DNA of 29,619 nucleotides from an uncultured Erysipelotrichaceae bacterium (GTDB taxonomy: Bacteria > Bacillota_I > Bacilli_A > RF39 > UBA660): the NCBI GenBank assembly GCA_902761685.1, contig CACWLI010000015.1, positions 1-29,619 of the forward strand, given 5' to 3'. Of this stretch, positions 23,584 to 29,619 are shown one piece after another. Within the stretch, counting starts at the first letter, position 1. Every line of letters starts with the position of its first letter. The position numbers and the translations under genes were made by a program. Below the pieces are notes generated by a model that had not been told where the DNA came from, searched no databases, and saw only the letters and a list, made by a program, of their open reading frames with translations.

Positions 23584-24021
23584 TTATTTTTCAAGTATAA
23601 CATTTATATTAAATACAACTTTTTTATGTAATGTAATAGTAACAATATGTGTCCCTAGTGAATTAACTTCACCATTTATATTTATTTTTTTCTTATCTAT
23701 ATCAAATCCCATTTTAGATATTTCTTCACTAATTTGCTTAGAAGAAATACTTCCAAAAACTTTATCTTGTTCTCCAGTTTTAACTTTAAATTTAATATTT
23801 TTATTTTCAAGTTTTTTTCTAATCTTATTGCATTCTTCAACTAATGCATCTTCTTTGTCTTGTCTTTCTTTTATTTCACTTTTAAGTACTTCAGCACTCT
23901 TTTCAGTATAAGGTACTGCTAGCTTTTGTGCTATTAAATATGATGCATAACCATCCTTTACTTCCTTTATTTCATCTTTCTTTGCTTGCTTTTTAACGTC
24001 TTGTAAAAATATAACTTTCAT
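23584..24021 (-). CDS. rplI: 50S ribosomal protein L9
   Basis: L9 binds 23S rRNA at the base of the L1 stalk with two globular domains joined by a long helix. The N-domain reads MKVIFLQDVKKQAKKDEIKEVKDGYASYLI, of which MKVIFLQDVK and VKDGYASYLI are hallmark segments. The central charged helix covers about 40-75, and the C-domain (about 80-145) binds rRNA. The 145-aa length is normal. A TTG at 24036 lies in the ribosome site (GGGAGG), so the ATG at 24021, 7 nt after it, is the true start. First gene of rplI-dnaB-peptidase-rlmH. Confidence 0.97.
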   Translation of the reverse strand: MKVIFLQDVKKQAKKDEIKEVKDGYASYLIAQKLAVPYTEKSAEVLKSEIKERQDKEDALVEECNKIRKKLENKNIKFKVKTGEQDKVFGSISSKQISEEISKMGFDIDKKKININGEVNSLGTHIVTITLHKKVVFNINVILEK

Positions 24022-24053
24022 ATATGCACCTCCCAAACATTTAATGTATTACT

Positions 24054-24062
24054 ATTATAGCA
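24054..24062 (-). promoter_or_regulatory. Extended -10 promoter of rplI operon
   Basis: Minus strand TGCTATAAT, 32 nt upstream of the rplI ATG. It is divergent from the promoter at 24095-24123. Confidence 0.65.
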
Positions 24063-24094
24063 TAGTTAATACTAAAATAAAAGTTTATTAAAAG

Positions 24095-24123
24095 TTGTAA
24101 ATATCTTTAAAATATTATATACT
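24095..24123 (+). promoter_or_regulatory. Sigma-A-type promoter of the tail-anchored protein gene
   Basis: TTGTAA (24095-24100), 17-nt spacer, TATACT (24118-24123), followed by AGGTGAT and the ATG at 24147. Confidence 0.6.
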
Positions 24124-24146
24124 TATTCTAGAAAATAGGTGATTAT

Positions 24147-25454
24147 ATGGAAGAAACACTAAATAAATTAAAGCAATTTGAATCAACACTTAAAATGTAT
24201 TTAATGAGAGAATATGGAGCATTTATTCCAGAGGATAAAATAACTCTTTTAAATACTACTTCTTATATAAATAACTTAATAGTTAATGATTCAAAAACTA
24301 TAGAAGAATATCAAGGAGAACTAACAAGAAGAATGCTTGATGATTTAATTGATGTTGAATGTGAAAAAGAAATAATGGTTTCAGATGATTTAGTATTACC
24401 TATTCCATATGGTGAATCACTAGAAGATGCATTAATAGAATATTATGCTCATCAATTATCAGAAAAGTATGGATTTAATATTAATGAAATACCACAACTA
24501 AAAGATAATTTAGACGCAATTGAATTATTAAAAAATAATTTAGGAACAATGTTAGATATAAGAGTATTTAATGAAAATGCTATTGAATTATTATTAACAG
24601 AAGACTTAGAAGTACTATCTAAAAAGTATGATGAAGAAGCATTAAAAAAATATTTAGAAAAGAACGCTAATGTTTTAAGTGAAAAAAGTAAAGAAGAAGA
24701 AAATGAATTTTTAAAAGGTATTACACAAAGAGATAATAGTCTTCAAATAGTATGGATAAATGATAGAAAAAATATAAAATACACTGATCAATTTGGTATA
24801 GTTCACTTAGTAGATATAGAAAATAATAAAAAAATAGAAGATTTTTATAATCAAGCTATTAAATCATTAAAACCAGGAGAAAAATTAGATTCAGATAAAC
24901 TATTTAGTGATATTACATTTATGGTTAGTGAAACTCACTTAACTAATCAAAAAGATATAAAAAGAGATGAATTAACTAGTAATGAAAATAACATGTTAAA
25001 TCATATACTTGTTAATAGTGACTTACAAAAGCCACAAGAATATGGTCCAACTACTCATAGTGAAGACTTATCAATTCATATTATGCAAAGTACAAACGAT
25101 ATTATCGCAACGCAAGATAAAGGTGGATATGTTGAATCTCAAATTATTAAAGATGGAACACCAGAAGCATTAACACAAGCATCTCAAGACTTTAAAGATA
25201 ATAGTTCAAGATTACTATCAATAGAAGAAATGAATGAATATATGGAAAGATATGCTAGTGGTGAAGAATTATCAAGAGAAGAATTAGAACAACTAAGAAG
25301 AGCCATTACATACTATGAAGAACAAAATAAATTAGGACCAGTTCTTAAACCAAAAGAAGCAGGTTTTACTAGTCAAAATATGGCATTATATTTTGTTATG
25401 TTAGCTGTATTTCTAGCACTTCTACTAGGAGCATTAATATTTCAAATAAGCTAG
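24147..25454 (+). CDS. Tail-anchored acidic helical protein, function unknown
   Basis: I do not recognise this 435-aa protein. Residues 1-410 are soluble, acidic, mostly helical and rich in Glu, Asn and Leu, with no signal peptide. A single hydrophobic segment (about 412-433, MALYFVMLAVFLALLLGALI) ends the protein, so it is predicted to be a C-tail-anchored membrane protein with its bulk in the cytoplasm. The region near 355-392 (LSIEEMNEYMERYASGEELS) is a charged coiled-coil-like segment before the anchor. It is transcribed alone, divergent from rplI and convergent with cse60, and ends in a strong terminator. Clean coding, a good promoter and a good ribosome site support a real gene. Confidence 0.85.
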   Translation: MEETLNKLKQFESTLKMYLMREYGAFIPEDKITLLNTTSYINNLIVNDSKTIEEYQGELTRRMLDDLIDVECEKEIMVSDDLVLPIPYGESLEDALIEYYAHQLSEKYGFNINEIPQLKDNLDAIELLKNNLGTMLDIRVFNENAIELLLTEDLEVLSKKYDEEALKKYLEKNANVLSEKSKEEENEFLKGITQRDNSLQIVWINDRKNIKYTDQFGIVHLVDIENNKKIEDFYNQAIKSLKPGEKLDSDKLFSDITFMVSETHLTNQKDIKRDELTSNENNMLNHILVNSDLQKPQEYGPTTHSEDLSIHIMQSTNDIIATQDKGGYVESQIIKDGTPEALTQASQDFKDNSSRLLSIEEMNEYMERYASGEELSREELEQLRRAITYYEEQNKLGPVLKPKEAGFTSQNMALYFVMLAVFLALLLGALIFQIS

Positions 25455-25475
25455 TCAAAATGACTAGCTTTTTTA
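25448..25475 (+). terminator. Strong intrinsic terminator
   Basis: Perfect 10-bp stem AAGCTAGTCA/TGACTAGCTT (25448-25457 with 25461-25470), AAA loop, then TTTTAG. It overlaps the stop of the plus-strand gene and the stem reaches the convergent cse60 end. Confidence 0.85.
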
Positions 25476-25649
25476 GTTTTCCTTATATAAAATCATTGCA
25501 GAAAAACAATACACTTGTTCTTCAGAGAAAATAGAAACAGCAGTCCTAAACTGTATTTCTATTACATCTATATCAAACTCATTTATAAAACTATTTATAT
25601 CATTTTCTAAATCCTTTTCATGATTTTCATCAAATATTTTAACTTTCAT
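25473..25649 (-). CDS. cse60: Sporulation protein Cse60 family
   Basis: The 58-aa acidic protein begins MKVKIFDENHEKDLENDIN and ends with IFSEEQVYCFSAMILYKE. This is the N- and C-terminal pattern of Cse60, a small sigma-E-controlled protein made in the mother cell in Bacillus; its molecular role is unknown. The frame opens further upstream (to 25682), but the ATG at 25647-25649 matches the family start and has GGTG 6 nt upstream, so I prefer it. It is a second sporulation marker in the window. No clear sigma-E promoter is visible. Confidence 0.82.
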   Translation of the reverse strand: MKVKIFDENHEKDLENDINSFINEFDIDVIEIQFRTAVSIFSEEQVYCFSAMILYKEN

Positions 25650-25682
25650 ACGCTTCACCATATTTAAAATACCAAAAAACAA

Positions 25683-25712
25683 ATAAAAATAATGTCATTT
25701 TATGACATTATT
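25683..25712 (-). terminator. Intrinsic terminator of the GGDEF-YihY operon
   Basis: Perfect 10-bp stem AATAATGTCA/TGACATTATT (25688-25697 with 25703-25712), 5-nt loop, followed by TTTATTT on the minus strand. It overlaps the stop of the YihY-like gene and lies between that gene and cse60. Confidence 0.75.
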
Positions 25713-26577
25713 CTTTAGTTTGTTCTTCTTTAACTCTTCTTCTTATCTCTTCTAATTTAATAGTATTTGTTTTCTCAATACCCTTTTCAACATCCTGTTT
25801 ATTTAAATATAATCCTATTACAAATATATATGCTAATATATATAACCAAAATAACAAAATTGCTATATTAGCTAAATTACCATAAACTCTATCAAATCTT
25901 GCTATATTATTAATATAATATGAAAAACCAACTGTTACAAGTAACCAAGATACTGTAGTAAATGCAGCTCCTTTATTTACATATCTACTATTTATTTTTT
26001 CATCAGGAGCAATTATATATACTAATTTAATAATTATAAACATAACTATTAATGAAACTGGTATTTGTAACAATGTATATAATTTATCAATAAATTCTTG
26101 ATTCATTGCAATAAAACTGGTAAAATGTCCAATTAAATTAATAATTGATCTACCAAATAATGGAACTATTAACATAAATGCTATTAATATAATTATTATT
26201 ATAGATAAGAATAATGACTTAATCATTCTTCTAAAATAATTAGCATTATCAAAGTTAAAAATTGTATTACTAGCAACTATAATAGCATTACATCCATTAG
26301 TCATAACAACAATACTTAAACATAATGATAAAAATGATTCAGTAGTTATATTATTAGAAAAAACTGGATGTAAGAAATTAACAACACTTGGTGGAAATGT
26401 TTTTACTAAAAAATCTTGTAAAAAATCAGAAGACAAATGAAATGAAGTCAAAAAGTAAAATAATATAGATAAAATTGGAATAACAGCTAAGAAAAAGGAA
26501 TATGCCAAATTTCCTGGCAATATTCCAAGCTCTTTTCCAACAAATAAATTATATATTTTACTTATCTTCTCTTTCAT
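25708..26577 (-). CDS. YihY/BrkB-family inner membrane protein
   Basis: The 289-aa protein has about six membrane segments. Family signs are GNLAYSFFLAVIPILSIL (about 22-39, with the conserved Tyr and Pro), the long second-third loop, and NIARFDRVYGNLANIAILLFWLY near the C-terminus, of which RVYGNLANI is the best conserved. The last about 30 residues are charged and cytoplasmic. The family (UPF0761, once wrongly called ribonuclease BN) has no firm function. AAAGGA precedes the ATG, 1 nt after the stop of the GGDEF gene, so the two are co-transcribed. Confidence 0.93.
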   Translation of the reverse strand: MKEKISKIYNLFVGKELGILPGNLAYSFFLAVIPILSILFYFLTSFHLSSDFLQDFLVKTFPPSVVNFLHPVFSNNITTESFLSLCLSIVVMTNGCNAIIVASNTIFNFDNANYFRRMIKSLFLSIIIIILIAFMLIVPLFGRSIINLIGHFTSFIAMNQEFIDKLYTLLQIPVSLIVMFIIIKLVYIIAPDEKINSRYVNKGAAFTTVSWLLVTVGFSYYINNIARFDRVYGNLANIAILLFWLYILAYIFVIGLYLNKQDVEKGIEKTNTIKLEEIRRRVKEEQTKE

Positions 26578-26578
26578 C

Positions 26579-28612
26579 TTATTTTCCTTTATTTTTATTA
26601 ATCATATTAATTGAATCGTTAATTGCATCATCAATGTTCATTTCATCACTTAATATCATTTTGTAACCAATAGATACACCATAATCTTTATTAGGTAATG
26701 CACTAGCAAACTCACGATTTAATTTATGAATATATGAACTAATTTTCTTTTCATCATATCCAACTAAATAAACCATAAATTCGTCTCCATCAGTTCTCAT
26801 AATTTCAGAATTATCTCTTTGTGTCTTAATAAGAACACTAGCAACAGCTTTAATTTGATTATCTCCTGCTTCATGACCAATTCTATCATTTAATACTTTT
26901 AATTTATTAATATCAATTACAATTATTGTTTGAGGATATACTTTTGTAGATGACCAAAATTCGATATTATCATTTAAATAATTTCTATTTTTTAAATTAG
27001 TCATCGCATCAAAATAGTATAATCTATCTTCTTTTTTAACTTTTTTCTCTGTTAATAACTTCTTAGTAATTCCATATATAATAAATATTAACACTAATAT
27101 ACCAATAACTATATATATTAAATTACTAATAATAAAGTTAATAATTCTATTGTTTTTAAGTGTTTCAATAACTCCATAAATACTTTCATTTTTAACTTCA
27201 TTTGAACTTAGTGTACTTAAGTAAAAATCAAATAAATCATTAAATGCAGTATTATCTTTTTGTAATAAGAAAGAATTATTTAATTTAACACTATCCATAT
27301 ATCTAATACTATAATTCTTTAGTGAACTGTCTTTATAATAATCATATACTTCTTTTTCAACTATTATAATAGAATCTGTATTTATATTTTTAAGCATAGT
27401 TTTTACACTTGGAAAATCATTTATTTCAAATAAATTCTTACTTGCCATATTATATTTTAGATTCATATTAGCAAGCATATCTACATTAATATTAGATAAA
27501 CTATATAATGAGTTAACAACAATATTATTCTTATCATGAGCAAGTACTACATAAGAAGTTGGTCCTAAAGTTCTACTACTAGTATAGTTTTCATTAGTTA
27601 ATGAATAATAATTTAATGCTAAATCAATTTTTTTATTATTTAAAGCATTTCCCAATTCTTTAGTATTATCAAATTCAACATATTTATAAGTAACACCAGT
27701 CATATCAGAAAACTTAGATAAGTATGTATCAGTTAAACCAGTAAATTCTCTTCCAATCATTCCTTCATAAGGAAGATTACTTATATAACCAACAATAAAA
27801 TCTTCATTAGTAATTGTTTCTTTTTGAATTTCTGTATAATTTTTAATATCATAATAAATATTCAAGAAGTATTCTTTTATTTTAGATTTAGCTTTTTCTT
27901 CCCATCTATAATAAAACTTAGTAACTATATTATTTAAATCTTCATTTTCTTCAGCTTCACTATCGATATCTAAACAATAATATGAAAATATTCCATCTAA
28001 GTGAAATAATATATCAAAATCTCCAGATATTATTTGATTTAAATATTTATACATAGGAACAACTATATAATCAATTGATTTATTATCAAGTGCTTCTTTT
28101 AAACTAGTATAATTTTCATATGTACTAATAGTAATGTTTTTATAATCAGTTAAATTATAGGATACAGTATCCTTATCTTTATCAATAATACCTATTTTTT
28201 TATAATTTAAATCTTCAATTTTATTAACATTCTCATCAGCTTTACCAACTACAACAAAGTGATCTCTATATATAATAATGTCATCTTTATCTAAATTATC
28301 ATTATTTTTATTATTTAACTTAACAGCAGATTCACCAGTTGTAATAACATTAATATTTAATCCTGTATCTTCTCTTAATGCATTAATATAATCATAGAAA
28401 ACACCTGATCCATTTTCACTAAAAACAGGTAAACCAGTTTCAACATAAATATCTACTGTTTTATTTTGATTATCATTAATCCATCTTTTTTCACTATATG
28501 AATAATTGTTTACTGTACTTGTAATATAATATAATGTTCCAAAAAAACCTACTACAAGTACTATTATTGCTACAAAAGCAATAATGACATTTCTTCTCTT
28601 CTTTGCTTTCAT
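26579..28612 (-). CDS. Diguanylate cyclase with two solute-binding-type sensor domains
   Basis: This protein probably makes the second messenger c-di-GMP in response to an external ligand. It has a transmembrane helix (about 8-30) and two tandem SBP_bac_3-like extracellular domains (about 52-255 and 270-470). A second transmembrane helix lies at about 493-517, followed by a cytoplasmic GGDEF domain (about 530-677). The signature is TDGDEF, with Asp in the first position, so DGDEF rather than GGDEF; the metal-binding D567 (VIDINK) is present. The inhibitory I-site RxxD appears as RDNS (599-602), so product inhibition may be lost. The C-terminal domain is slightly short. It lies between a small membrane protein and YihY in one operon. 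Confidence 0.92.
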   Translation of the reverse strand: MKAKKRRNVIIAFVAIIVLVVGFFGTLYYITSTVNNYSYSEKRWINDNQNKTVDIYVETGLPVFSENGSGVFYDYINALREDTGLNINVITTGESAVKLNNKNNDNLDKDDIIIYRDHFVVVGKADENVNKIEDLNYKKIGIIDKDKDTVSYNLTDYKNITISTYENYTSLKEALDNKSIDYIVVPMYKYLNQIISGDFDILFHLDGIFSYYCLDIDSEAEENEDLNNIVTKFYYRWEEKAKSKIKEYFLNIYYDIKNYTEIQKETITNEDFIVGYISNLPYEGMIGREFTGLTDTYLSKFSDMTGVTYKYVEFDNTKELGNALNNKKIDLALNYYSLTNENYTSSRTLGPTSYVVLAHDKNNIVVNSLYSLSNINVDMLANMNLKYNMASKNLFEINDFPSVKTMLKNINTDSIIIVEKEVYDYYKDSSLKNYSIRYMDSVKLNNSFLLQKDNTAFNDLFDFYLSTLSSNEVKNESIYGVIETLKNNRIINFIISNLIYIVIGILVLIFIIYGITKKLLTEKKVKKEDRLYYFDAMTNLKNRNYLNDNIEFWSSTKVYPQTIIVIDINKLKVLNDRIGHEAGDNQIKAVASVLIKTQRDNSEIMRTDGDEFMVYLVGYDEKKISSYIHKLNREFASALPNKDYGVSIGYKMILSDEMNIDDAINDSINMINKNKGK

Positions 28613-28617
28613 TTATT

Positions 28618-29088
28618 TCACCAAACTACCTTTAAACTATTTGCATTCTTAGAACCAAAAACTGGGAAATTGTTATTTTCTTCTTCACCAGTATAAGTAA
28701 GAATGAATTGAACTTCATAATATGTTAAGTTCTCTTCACCAATTGCATCAAGTGCTTTAACTGCTAAAGATTTAGCTGTATCTACCTTAATAGATTCCTT
28801 AAATGCTATATTAACATAAACTATTCTACCTTCAACGTTAACAACCACTTTATCAACAGCATTCTCACCTTCATATATTTTATTAACATCTTCTGATAAA
28901 GTATCACTTAATTTATAATTTTCAATTCCCTCAAGTCTAGTATCACCATACTTACTAGTACTAATTCCAGAATAGAAATATTTATAAAATAAGAATCCAA
29001 TCATAGCAAAACATACAAATAATATAAATACAAGTATCCATAACATAGTATTGTCTTGCTTATTCCTAACTTTTGACTTTTTACTCAT
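28618..29088 (-). CDS. Small membrane-anchored protein of unknown function
   Basis: The 156-aa protein has a basic N-terminus, one transmembrane helix (about 15-37, MLWILVFILFVCFAMIGFLF) and an extracytoplasmic domain of about 110 residues. That domain has a helix-beta pattern (VDKVVVNVEGRIVYVNIAFKES then VQFILTYTGEEENNNFPVFG). I cannot name the family. It is the first gene of the operon with the diguanylate cyclase (5 nt between) and YihY, so it may help or modulate the sensor. Start: GGAAGGTG upstream of the ATG. A possible -10 (TATAAT at about 29119-29124, minus strand) has no good -35. Confidence 0.78.
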   Translation of the reverse strand: MSKKSKVRNKQDNTMLWILVFILFVCFAMIGFLFYKYFYSGISTSKYGDTRLEGIENYKLSDTLSEDVNKIYEGENAVDKVVVNVEGRIVYVNIAFKESIKVDTAKSLAVKALDAIGEENLTYYEVQFILTYTGEEENNNFPVFGSKNANSLKVVW

Positions 29089-29118
29089 TTTAAAAACACC
29101 TTCCTTGGCTCTAAATAT

Positions 29119-29124
29119 TATACA
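29119..29124 (-). promoter_or_regulatory. Possible -10 box for the GGDEF operon
   Basis: Minus strand GTATAATATT, about 30 nt before the ATG at 29088, without a matching -35. A second TATAAT lies further upstream near 29190-29200. Otherwise the region 29089-29260 is plain A+T-rich DNA with nothing else I can support. Confidence 0.35.
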
Positions 29125-29268
29125 ACATTTTATTCAATTTGGCTACTTTTATTATTATTCCCATTATTTAATATTAATTGTATGTTTTAATTATACTACA
29201 TTTAGCTATTCTAATAAAGTATAAATATATGTACAAAAGCATTTTTTAAATAGATAATAAAATAAATG

Positions 29269-29297
29269 TTGACAAAATTAAAATAATCAAGTAAAAT
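29269..29297 (+). promoter_or_regulatory. tRNA promoter
   Basis: TTGACA (29269-29274), 17-nt spacer, TAAAAT (29292-29297), 19 nt before the tRNA. The best sigma-A promoter in the window, as expected for a stable RNA. Confidence 0.85.
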
Positions 29298-29316
29298 GAA
29301 TATTGCATTGAGAGAT

Positions 29317-29390
29317 GCAGGTGTAGTTTAATGGTAGAACTTCAGCCTTCCAAGCTGCTAACGTGGGTCCGATTCCCATCACCTGCTCCA
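29317..29390 (+). tRNA. tRNA-Gly (anticodon TCC)
   Basis: A full cloverleaf of 74 nt with encoded CCA. The acceptor is GCAGGTG/CACCTGC, the D arm GTTT/GAAC has the GG pair in its loop, the anticodon loop is CTTCCAA, and the T stem is GTGGG/CCCAT. Two oddities are visible. The anticodon stem ends T27 opposite C43 (a mismatch; T-A is usual). The T loop reads TCCGATT, so position 55 is C instead of the near-universal U that becomes pseudouridine. Confidence 0.95.
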
Positions 29391-29429
29391 TTTGTAAAAA
29401 TCGTCGCACCAAGCGATGTTGAGATAAAG

Positions 29430-29456
29430 CTCAATTCGAAAGAATTGAGTTTTTTT
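29430..29456 (+). terminator. Terminator after tRNA-Gly
   Basis: Stem CTCAATTC/GAATTGAG (29430-29437 with 29442-29449), GAAA loop, then seven T. It is a strong plus-strand terminator 40 nt after the tRNA. Confidence 0.85.
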
Positions 29457-29481
29457 GTCGTTTATGAAAGGTTGTGATGAT

Positions 29482-29619
29482 ATGTTAAATATTATTAAAG
29501 AAAAACTTGATTTGAGCCCCGATTTAAAGAAAAAGATTGATTGGGCTAAGAATTATACTTCTACTTCTATAAAACTTGAGAAAGGCCATTTAATTAGATT
29601 AGAACCTAGTAATCTTGCT
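29482..29619 (+). CDS. Start of an unidentified gene, cut by the right edge
   Basis: An open frame of 46 codons without a stop starts at ATG 29482, preceded by GAAAGG 10 nt upstream. The visible residues (MLNIIKEKLDLSPDLKKKID, then WAKNYTSTSIKLEKGHLIRL) are hydrophilic with a helical start. I recognise no family. Codon use looks natural, with some G+C-richer codons (AGC CCC, GGC) than its neighbours. Confidence 0.6.
   Translation, partial: MLNIIKEKLDLSPDLKKKIDWAKNYTSTSIKLEKGHLIRLEPSNLA

Noticed and set aside
20294..24146. Replication origin near rplI-dnaB
   Set aside because: These genes are often near oriC in Bacilli, but no cluster of DnaA boxes, dnaA or dnaN, or long A+T-rich non-coding region was found in the window.
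25650..25700. Sigma-E promoter before cse60
   Set aside because: A GTCATAA sequence is present, but it lies in the terminator stem of the neighbouring gene and no CATA-type -10 follows at the right distance.
1..29619. Alternative genetic code (UGA as Trp), suggested by the A+T content and the Mollicutes-like gene order
   Set aside because: All Trp in conserved motifs are TGG, and TGA works as a stop in overlaps at 12424-12427 and 19100-19103. Two stops are limited evidence, but the frames agree.
1..29619. CRISPR array, prophage or insertion sequence
   Set aside because: No regularly spaced repeats, transposase, integrase or phage structural genes were seen. The hsd repeats are coding repeats within one gene.

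Overview
The window is chromosomal DNA from a very A+T-rich Gram-positive bacterium, most likely a gut-type member of the Bacilli (Erysipelotrichia or RF39-like). The evidence is Firmicutes-style strong Shine-Dalgarno sites, many extended -10 promoters (TGnTATAAT), a rplI-dnaB-M23 peptidase-rlmH cluster, and two sporulation markers (gerQ and cse60). Trp is read from TGG, and TGA serves as a stop in two ATGA-type overlaps (12424-12427 and 19100-19103). The standard bacterial code therefore fits, and a Mollicutes-type UGA=Trp code does not.

Layout. Positions 1-7097 (minus strand) hold a type I restriction-modification operon hsdM-hsdS-hsdR, followed by a start-less hsdS cassette running off the left edge. 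Long direct repeats inside hsdS and a match in the cassette point to specificity switching by recombination. Positions 7098-7477 are a gene-free boundary with three hairpins and a locally G+C-rich patch. Positions 7478-12978 hold small minus-strand units: an S41-like protease with a membrane zinc-ribbon protein, a 5'-nucleotidase-like HAD protein, a kinase-fold protein, and two unknown small proteins (184 and 94 aa). The last two lie behind what looks like a complete SAM-I (S-box) riboswitch with terminator and antiterminator. Positions 13212-16481 hold pduL, a NatAB/YhaQP-type ABC exporter and an unknown 154-aa protein. Positions 16604-18441 (plus strand) hold gerQ, a LemA-like protein and a zinc-dependent phospholipase C-like protein, converging on ung and an AGCS-type symporter. 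Positions 20343-24021 (minus) hold rplI-dnaB-M23 peptidase-rlmH. Positions 24147-25454 (plus) encode an unknown tail-anchored protein, convergent with cse60. Positions 25708-29088 (minus) hold a YihY/BrkB membrane protein, a diguanylate cyclase with two solute-binding-like sensor domains, and a small membrane protein. A tRNA-Gly(UCC) with two unusual bases and the start of an unknown gene close the right end.

How it fits together. Most of the window is housekeeping DNA with small regulated units; the hsd locus is the clear accessory island. The most unusual element is the S-box riboswitch, whose apparent targets are two unrecognised proteins rather than methionine or SAM genes. The hsd repeat architecture is the second point of interest. 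All family calls rest on motifs read by eye; no database search was possible.
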